Shown: piece after piece, positions 62,601-64,000 of the stretch
Position numbering within the stretch: the first letter of the stretch is position 1
Layout of the letters: each line of letters starts with the position of its first letter
From: Alviniconcha marisindica
Lineage: Eukaryota > Mollusca > Gastropoda > Provannidae
Assembly: GCA_018857735.1 (NCBI GenBank)
Contig: JABMCL010003469.1
Coordinates: 1,509,501-1,573,500, forward strand
Reading direction: 5' to 3'
Length of the DNA stretch: 64,000 nt
Notes under the pieces: model-generated
Databases searched by the model: none
What the model was told of the DNA's origin: nothing
Seen by the model: only the letters and a program-made list of their open reading frames with translations
Made by a program: the position numbers and the translations under genes

Positions 62601-63212
62601 ATCTCTGTTCCTCTCTTCTTTCGAAGAAAATTTTCCCCTTTCCTTTAACCTTGCAAGCAAAAAGCTCATTTAAATCTTCTCTTAAAACAAAGGCAAAACA
62701 CAGTCTATTTCATTCAGCTCTGTTTAAAGGTCCTGGAAGAGATACCTTGCCAAGAACCAAACAAAATAACAAACTTTCCCATAGAACTCAAACAAAACAA
62801 GATTCAAACTTACCCATAAAACTCACACAACATTCAAACTTACCCATAAAACTCAAACAAAATAACATTCAAACTTACCCATAAAACTCAAACAAAAGAA
62901 CATTCAAATTTACCCATAAAAATCAAACAAAACAACCCTCAAACTTACCCATGAAACTCAAACAAAACACTCAAACTTACCCATAAAACTCAAACAAAAC
63001 AACTCAAACTTACCCATAAAACTCAAACAAAACAATACTCAAACTTCCCATAAACTCAAACAAAATAACATTCAAACTTCCCATAAACTCAAACAGAACA
63101 ACACTCAAACTTACCCATAAAACTCAAACTGGTAATCGAAGGTGAGCTCATCACCAGCTTCCACGGGCTTCTTGGTGAAGAACCCCACTCTCAGCTCTCC
63201 ATTCACGGTCCA
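35876..63212 (-). CDS. SETD2: SETD2, histone H3K36 methyltransferase, C-terminal part, 5' truncated by window
   Basis: SETD2 trimethylates histone H3 lysine 36 on transcribed chromatin, docking on phosphorylated RNA polymerase II through its SRI domain. Fifteen exons splice in consistent phase to 988 codons plus stop. In order: the end of SET (WTVNGELRVGFF, DELTFDYQF), post-SET (CYCG..KCRGYIGG), a helical region (VCRVMVRAEKAEHRH; LFLGYHGLPLLWSWMANIG), a 398-codon acidic exon, the linker GWSELKELYKIPKKQR (human DSWKDLKEVYRIPKKSQ), Gln/Ala-rich exons, WW (LPLHWKIARDTDGRIYYFH then VTQWDPPSW) and SRI (FVVVYLNPYRRPDCKEGRIL, DFKHLARR-LTHHVMAKELKHC, VKKYMSR). The catalytic N-terminal SET and AWS segments lie beyond 64000. 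The combination of SET, WW and SRI excludes NSD or ASH1 relatives. Confidence 0.96.
36087..36640 (+). repeat. 277-bp near-perfect tandem duplication, SETD2 last intron
   Basis: Positions 36087-36363 and 36364-36640 look identical over their readable length, both starting gtttgcttttaataatgaaa and ending tgaccgtggacttttcc. Identity is high enough that a very recent event or an assembly duplication must be considered. Confidence 0.93.
36897..36998 (-). CDS. SETD2: SETD2 exon: SRI domain, part 1
   Basis: The acceptor is tttacgtacag and the donor gtgagc (36896-36891). It has 34 codons: MSQFVVVYLNPYRRPDCKEG then RILSTEDFKHLARR. It is nearly identical to human MSQFIVQCLNPYRKPDCKVG. SRI binds the Ser2/Ser5-phosphorylated RNA polymerase II tail. 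Confidence 0.97.
36999..37915. mobile_element. SETD2 intron with SINE copies
   Basis: A SINE core lies at 37013-37052 (acggtgcttaacatccacag atccataaggcttattagg). A tRNA-like B box ggttcgagtcc lies at 37456-37466, after a possible A box near 37412. At 37555-37690 is a segment (catctaaatgcaggaacc, ctggtggtgacaatgt) that recurs at 39435-39560. Confidence 0.55.
37916..38093 (-). CDS. SETD2: SETD2 exon: second half of WW and linker
   Basis: The acceptor is gttgtcaacag and the donor gtcagc (37915-37910). The split Arg codon is followed by VTQWDPPSWDNTFPEDMDFD, an acidic linker, then ADTSSEVAKKLKEQFRKQ, the first SRI helix (human ADTSSELAKKSKEVFRKE). The second WW tryptophan is present. Confidence 0.96.
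38094..38508. other. SETD2 intron inside the WW domain
   Basis: Contains a poly-C of about 23 bases at 38350-38372 and a (TC)n at 38461-38474. Nothing else recognised. Confidence 0.5.
38509..38672 (-). CDS. SETD2: SETD2 exon: proline-rich and first half of WW
   Basis: The acceptor is gtgtcacag and the donor gtactg (38508-38503). It encodes TMQQMGAVPQPAPPAEEEDV, PPPPSPPEQRDM and the WW start LPLHWKIARDTDGRIYYFHT ITR. A proline-rich stretch directly before WW is also found in human SETD2, where it can bind WW in cis. Confidence 0.95.
39400..39565. mobile_element. Dispersed element, second copy
   Basis: Shares blocks with 37555-37690 (catctgaatgcagaatcgct, gtggtggcgacagtgt, gtgttaggtaaa, cctgggatttcaatcccc). 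On the minus strand ggggattgaaatccc resembles a tRNA B box, so a tRNA-derived SINE is likely. The interval 38673-39399 is otherwise AT-rich and unremarkable. Confidence 0.55.
39797..40250 (+). repeat. 45-bp minisatellite, SETD2 intron
   Basis: Ten units of cacccctgtacagatcatga, gggctgctttggcagtcaag, gtcag. The period is divisible by three, giving open frames on both strands. Confidence 0.94.
40250..41088 (+). repeat. 36-bp minisatellite, SETD2 intron, antisense open frame
   Basis: About 23 units of ggctatggcagtcagggctc aacacagccagagggc. On the plus strand it encodes repeats of GGYGSQGSTQPE, and it is also open on the minus strand. It fuses in frame with the 45-bp array through the shared ggcagtca segment. 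There is no start context or splice structure that makes it a gene; it lies in an intron of SETD2. Confidence 0.93.
41343..41438 (-). CDS. SETD2: SETD2 Gln-rich exon with NAGNAG acceptor
   Basis: The acceptor region reads tgtgcagcag; the exon starts at 41438 (adds Q) or 41435. It encodes QLPGVYPSGSDVPVYSDPAA L then QQQQQLAMQQM, with donor gtgaga (41342-41337). It is disordered spacer sequence. Confidence 0.82.
41439..41912. other. SETD2 intron with (CA)n
   Basis: Ordinary intron ending, in plus orientation, in a CA-rich microsatellite at 41802-41882 directly downstream of a weak donor. Confidence 0.5.
41913..42076 (-). CDS. SETD2: SETD2 Gln/Ala-rich exon
   Basis: The acceptor is gtctttgcag (42086-42077) and the donor gtgctg, a weak site. 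It reads VFDPNLQQYGSILTPEQQQA, VLLATQAAGGDIALAAQQLM and PGLFPPAQDPYQQ. It is low-complexity and probably disordered, between the helical region and WW. The acceptor lies in a 39-bp array. Confidence 0.85.
42068..42625 (-). repeat. 39-bp array copying a SETD2 acceptor
   Basis: Fourteen units of 39 bp. On the minus strand each reads gtgtgtctttgcag/tgtttgacccc, that is, the acceptor plus 11 exon bases, then tgttgatagcagg. Reading in from any upstream copy gives F-D-P-C then TGA, so only the innermost copy (42076) opens the exon. Confidence 0.94.
42626..43225. other. SETD2 intron, no element recognised
   Basis: AT-rich intron without repeats or coding signal, apart from a short duplicated taagtcctctttaa at 42904-42935. 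Confidence 0.4.
43226..43921 (+). mobile_element. Dispersed ~650-bp element, copy 2, with internal 77-bp expansion
   Basis: Same element as 15447-16115, same orientation relative to the window and antisense to SETD2. A 77-bp internal segment (agtgtcagtggacagctgca, cggagataaagagtg, atcagtggcgtaaccaat, ggcagagcttggaggaa) is present about four times at 43614-43890. The element's homology ends within a few bases of the SETD2 splice donor at 43927. Confidence 0.72.
43928..44160 (-). CDS. SETD2: SETD2 exon: LS-EERRKLFE segment and Gln/Ala-rich coil
   Basis: The acceptor is gtgttgcag and the donor gtcagt (43927-43922). It starts RNLVVLGPKMSKEERRQLFE (human NKLSTEERRKLFE) and runs into AELQRQQEALLQQQQAAAAY and further Ala-rich sequence. 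A dispersed repeat ends within a few bases of the donor. Confidence 0.93.
44161..44938. other. SETD2 intron
   Basis: Contains a SINE-like fragment (cctcccatcaaccacaatag gatcaactcagg, 44442-44473) and a short duplicated agtcactgacaatctac. Otherwise nothing recognised. Confidence 0.4.
44939..45023 (-). CDS. SETD2: SETD2 lysine-rich exon
   Basis: The acceptor is ctcttggacag and the donor gtaaag (44938-44933). It encodes PDPYAKWKKKKKVEKPKKKE then PDEEELK. It is strongly basic then acidic, comparable in position to the KKKVRIKDRNKLS stretch of human SETD2. The acceptor is the innermost of about 18 tandem copies spread over 1.2 kb. Confidence 0.88.
45000..46225 (-). repeat. 65-bp array copying a SETD2 acceptor
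   Basis: About 18 units of roughly 65 bp. On the minus strand each carries ctctcttggacag/agccaaccct tatgccaaatg, matching the true junction tctcttggacag/agccaga cccatatgccaaatgg at 45003-45035. Copies thus include about 21 exon bases. Three unit subtypes differ at a few positions. Confidence 0.93.
46226..46651. other. SETD2 intron with poly-C
   Basis: Short intron with a C-tract of about 23 bases at 46456-46478. Nothing else recognised. Confidence 0.45.
46652..46684 (-). CDS. SETD2: SETD2 33-nt micro-exon
   Basis: The acceptor is ttgtttttcag and the donor gtgtgt. The exon is 2 + 30 + 1 bases, encoding S-V-D-F-K-E-P-E-K-I between split Glu codons. Its length is a multiple of three and both neighbours share its phase, so it could be skipped without a frameshift. 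Confidence 0.8.
   Translation of the reverse strand, partial: SLWISRNQRR
46990..47826 (-). repeat. ~65-bp array next to a SETD2 donor
   Basis: Thirteen units of tttagtgtacagtagtgtag, tgttaaagaaggtagctgcc, caggacatcaatagaaacca. The last unit merges into the donor region: on the minus strand the units' acactaaagtggtggtttc resembles the true junction gaactag/gtgggtggtttc. Copying of the donor is likely but weaker than in the other arrays. Confidence 0.85.
47827..47890 (-). CDS. SETD2: SETD2 exon: YKIPKKQ linker
   Basis: The acceptor is ttgtgtgcag and the donor gtgggt (47826-47821). It encodes ELYKIPKKQRAEERKRTERE L plus one base. It aligns with human KEVYRIPKKSQTE. The charged helix continues into the next exons. 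The array at 46990-47790 begins just inside the intron. Confidence 0.93.
48640..49080 (-). mobile_element. SINE-like dispersed element, copy B, with duplicated tail
   Basis: The minus strand of 48700-48890 matches 19975-20155. Adjacent blocks tttcaaagcaagtgctgccc (48687, 48983) and ttattaatttagtcctt are repeated, so part of the element is tandemly duplicated up to 30 bases from the exon at 49111. The interval 47891-48639 is intron with a second SINE-like segment at 48318-48360 (taacgtccagccatgacaac). Confidence 0.7.
49111..50304 (-). CDS. SETD2: SETD2 large acidic exon
   Basis: The acceptor is tgtccctcag and the donor gtgagt (49110-49105). It is a single 398-codon exon, phase 0. It starts ILAVLKKLPITNRTILKESK then IVEKWANLPPPP, corresponding to human LEHLPIPTKNMLEESKVLPIIQRW. 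The middle is acidic and Ser/Glu-rich with a basic island (HRAKRRPSMIPGLKGKKRGGRGRR) that could contact nucleic acid or act as a nuclear signal. It ends with DIDEISCMATDLLAGWSELK, the helix before the YKIPKKQ linker. Confidence 0.95.
50305..51832. mobile_element. SETD2 intron with (CA)n and SINE core
   Basis: A (CA)n tract occupies 50594-50646. A SINE core on the minus strand lies at 51366-51412 (ctaataagccgtacggtttc tgtggacgttaagcacc), followed by ttacttactt. No exon recognised. Confidence 0.55.
51833..51955 (-). CDS. SETD2: SETD2 exon: FLERHGLSLLW-like segment
   Basis: The acceptor is tgtgattgcag and the donor gtacgc (51832-51827). It has 41 codons, phase 0: DTTEINCLRLFLGYHGLPLL, WSWMANIGTGDSEEDRLLKTE. 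It aligns with human SFLERHGLSLLWIWMAELGDG. The 7.8-kb intron upstream of it holds the TIR element and several arrays. Confidence 0.92.
52198..54461. mobile_element. 2.26-kb element with 29-bp perfect terminal inverted repeats
   Basis: Positions 52198-52226 (tatatgacttagtgccaaaa ggtgcgcaa) are the exact reverse complement of 54433-54461. TA at both outer ends would fit a TA target duplication. No transposase-like frame is visible inside. The interior has low-copy, non-repetitive sequence including a possible short exon (52335-52428) and an acttccgg/gccatg stretch at 52853-52870 of promoter-like character. It is probably a non-autonomous DNA transposon. Confidence 0.65.
52335..52428 (+). other. 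Possible short coding exon inside the TIR element
   Basis: ATG opens MSSKPGAAGETLFFESEKRH EIRPLKTDTLT, followed by a consensus donor gtgagt at 52428. Codon use and charge look protein-like, but I do not recognise the peptide and cannot find a partner exon with confidence. It may be a captured host exon or chance. Confidence 0.25.
54462..55420. other. SETD2 intron
   Basis: AT-rich intron, with a plus-strand AATAAA at 54534-54539, a (CA) tract at 54674-54688 and a short tandem (atcagattatgtgtgttgta at 54905 and 54945). No gene recognised. Confidence 0.4.
55421..55870 (+). pseudogene. Open frame with ~123-bp duplication, uncertain coding status
   Basis: A 147-codon frame contains two ~120-bp tandem copies (caacacctaactgcaacctc, ggctccaagacagctacctc, cagtgacctcccaaaatgg) read in different frames, so the protein is not conserved through the repeat. 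Its end has RCPHCGDRVMMKV, which looks like a zinc-knuckle half, and a following frame at 55955-56050 reads RRVNFQFRSPRAIKKLL. Possibly a decayed gene or retroelement fragment. Confidence 0.25.
56780..57430 (+). repeat. ~36-bp minisatellite, SETD2 intron
   Basis: About 17 units of tgatgacactgacagtccat with gtgtcttctatgtcta. The interval 55871-56779 before it is intron with a plus-strand ATTAAA-rich stretch and no clear gene. Confidence 0.9.
57545..58365 (+). repeat. 26-bp minisatellite, SETD2 intron
   Basis: About 30 units of gcaacctgtgctgtgatcaa cacact, with a subtype reading gcagcctgtcttgtgatcaa. The two subtypes alternate in blocks. Confidence 0.93.
58366..59794. other. SETD2 intron, SINE-like segment and C-tract
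   Basis: A segment at 58455-58650 (gggctttaatgtcccatc and related) resembles SINE-type sequence. A poly-C of about 21 bases lies at 59432-59452, with a short duplicated unit (tttgttatg.tgggtataa) at 59486 and 59589. Confidence 0.4.
59795..59929 (-). CDS. SETD2: SETD2 exon: central helical region
   Basis: The acceptor is ggcattgcag and the donor gtactt (59794-59789). It has 45 codons, phase 0, from LDEDMESMARLKDGMKIKA to HAILKIIQ. It aligns with human LSRLMVRIETLEQKLTCLELIQ. CG-rich codons contrast with the surrounding AT-rich intron. Confidence 0.9.
59930..61008. other. SETD2 intron
   Basis: AT-rich intron. A block at 60275-60325 (gtgtttggatcttgttttag) recurs at 10405-10455 in BBS9. Nothing coding recognised. 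Confidence 0.4.
61009..61141 (-). CDS. SETD2: SETD2 exon: post-SET
   Basis: The acceptor is ctgcttaaag, with almost no pyrimidine tract, and the donor is gtcagt (61008-61003). It encodes EPQKCYCGAEKCRGYIGGQK then NLPVKKKKDKTVERRKVGLF EDEM. The zinc-binding post-SET pattern CxCx4C is intact. Joining gives YG-EPQKC, one residue shorter than human YGKEAQKC. Confidence 0.92.
61250..62440 (+). repeat. 45-bp minisatellite, SETD2 intron
   Basis: About 26 units of aaacccatgggaaatccata cagaaatagttcccatcat. The period is divisible by three, so it is open on both strands (PMGNPHRNSSHHTLK type on plus). It begins about 100 bases upstream of the post-SET exon acceptor. Confidence 0.94.
62770..63140 (-). 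repeat. ~35-bp array copying the SETD2 SET-exon donor
   Basis: About ten units. On the minus strand each carries gtttgagttttatgg/gtaagt tt, identical to the true exon end and donor at 63129-63109. Reading through the true donor gives TAT GGG TAA, an immediate stop. Confidence 0.92.
63115..63212 (-). CDS. SETD2: SETD2 exon: end of SET domain
   Basis: The acceptor is actgttcag and the donor gtaagt (63114-63109). It encodes WTVNGELRVGFFTKKPVEAG, DELTFDYQF and EFYG. The FDYQF motif is part of the cofactor-binding and pseudoknot-following end of SET. The donor and preceding exon bases are copied in the array at 62770-63114. Confidence 0.94.
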
Positions 63213-63434
63213 CTGAACAGTCAACATTCACACTTAGAAAATGCATATATCAGAGGGGAAGAGTGGCAGGAGCAGAGGGTGGTTGGAAGAGGGGGGGGAG
63301 GAAGGGGCTGGTGAACAGGGGACGCAAAAGGGGAGGACGGAGAGGTAGTCAATTAAATATTATGCCCTAAAAAATACAAATAAATCTTTTTTCTTCCTCT
63401 CAATGTGGAGAGGCAGTCAACTGAACAGTATGTC

Positions 63435-63860
63435 TTAAAACTGTTTTCTTCTCCTCAAGACTGTCCTATAACTATAAACTGATAAAAGCAGTCTTCAAAC
63501 TGTTTTCTTCTTCTCAAGACTGTCCTATAACTATAAACTGATAAAAGCAATCTTCAAACTGTTTTCTTCTCCTCAAGACTGTCCTAATTCCTATAACTAT
63601 AAACTGATAAAAGCAGTCTTCAAACTGTTTTCTTCTCCTCAAGACTGTCCTATAACTATAAACTGATAAAAGCAGTCTTCAAACTGTTTTCTTCTTCTCA
63701 AGACTGTCCTATAACTATAAACTGATAAAAGCAATCTTCAAACTGTTTTCTTCTCCTCAAGACTGTCCTATAACTATAAACTGATAAAAGCAATCTTCAA
63801 ACTGTTTCCTCCTCCTCAAGACTGTCCTATAACTATAAACTGATAAAAGCAGTCTTCAAA
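63435..63860 (+). repeat. ~59-bp minisatellite, SETD2 intron at right edge
   Basis: Seven nearly identical units of gactgtcctataactataaa, ctgataaaagcagtcttcaa and actgttttcttctcctcaa. The remaining sequence to 64000 shows nothing recognised. Confidence 0.93.
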
Positions 63861-64000
63861 GCAGGCTGGCCTGTTTGAGCTATACACAAAAACATGAAGA
63901 GACAAGCCGACACCAAAAGTGGCATAAAAACAGTTGGTCTCTCATAGTCAGTCATAATAGTGGTCATTTGCATGGGGCCCCTCTGTGCGAGCAACTGAAA

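Overview
This is eukaryotic, intron-rich nuclear DNA from an animal. The three genes below have metazoan-type architecture. The short interspersed repeats, with tRNA-like heads, ends of the 'gcgt-taaacacc' type and 'acttacttactt' tails, are a style I associate with molluscs. My best guess is a marine gastropod or another lophotrochozoan, inferred without any database search. About half of the window is tandem repeat.

Three conserved genes were reconstructed exon by exon, with reading frame and splice phase checked at every junction. (1) BBS9 (PTHB1, a BBSome subunit) is on the + strand. Its last nine constitutive exons lie at 141-16484 and it is cut off at the left edge. (2) PRIM2 (large subunit of DNA primase, Fe-S) is on the - strand at 29832-24441. 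It has five exons and a long C-terminal extension holding a 13-residue tandem repeat. (3) SETD2 (histone H3 lysine-36 methyltransferase) is on the - strand at 63212-35876. Fifteen exons run from the end of the SET domain through post-SET, a central helical region, an acidic exon, Gln/Ala-rich exons, WW and SRI to the stop; the gene is cut off at the right edge. BBS9 and PRIM2 converge tail to tail. PRIM2 lies downstream of SETD2 on the same strand. The three act in separate processes (cilium trafficking, replication priming, chromatin marking), so no operon-like cooperation is implied.

Layout: 1-16484 BBS9 exons and array-filled introns; 16485-24440 the convergent 3' flanks, mostly minisatellite; 24441-29832 PRIM2; 29838-31130 the PRIM2 5' flank; 31131-35875 the probable SETD2 3' UTR; 35876-63212 SETD2; 63213-64000 the next SETD2 intron.

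The most striking pattern is that many intronic minisatellites are built from the adjacent exon-intron junction itself. At least seven arrays (after the exon ending 1580, before 7175, after 8927, before the minus-strand exons at 27576, 42076 and 45023, and after the exon ending at 63115) repeat a unit containing the real 5' or 3' splice site plus 5-20 bases of exon. The authentic site sits at the exon-proximal end. Where I read the frame through, distal copies lead to a stop codon. Two further loci carry single decayed exon-edge duplicates. Other notable items are a 2.26-kb element with 29-bp perfect terminal inverted repeats inside a SETD2 intron, a ~650-bp dispersed element present once in BBS9 and once abutting a SETD2 splice donor, a family of SINEs sharing one ~35-bp core, and an 860-bp array of G-runs in BBS9.
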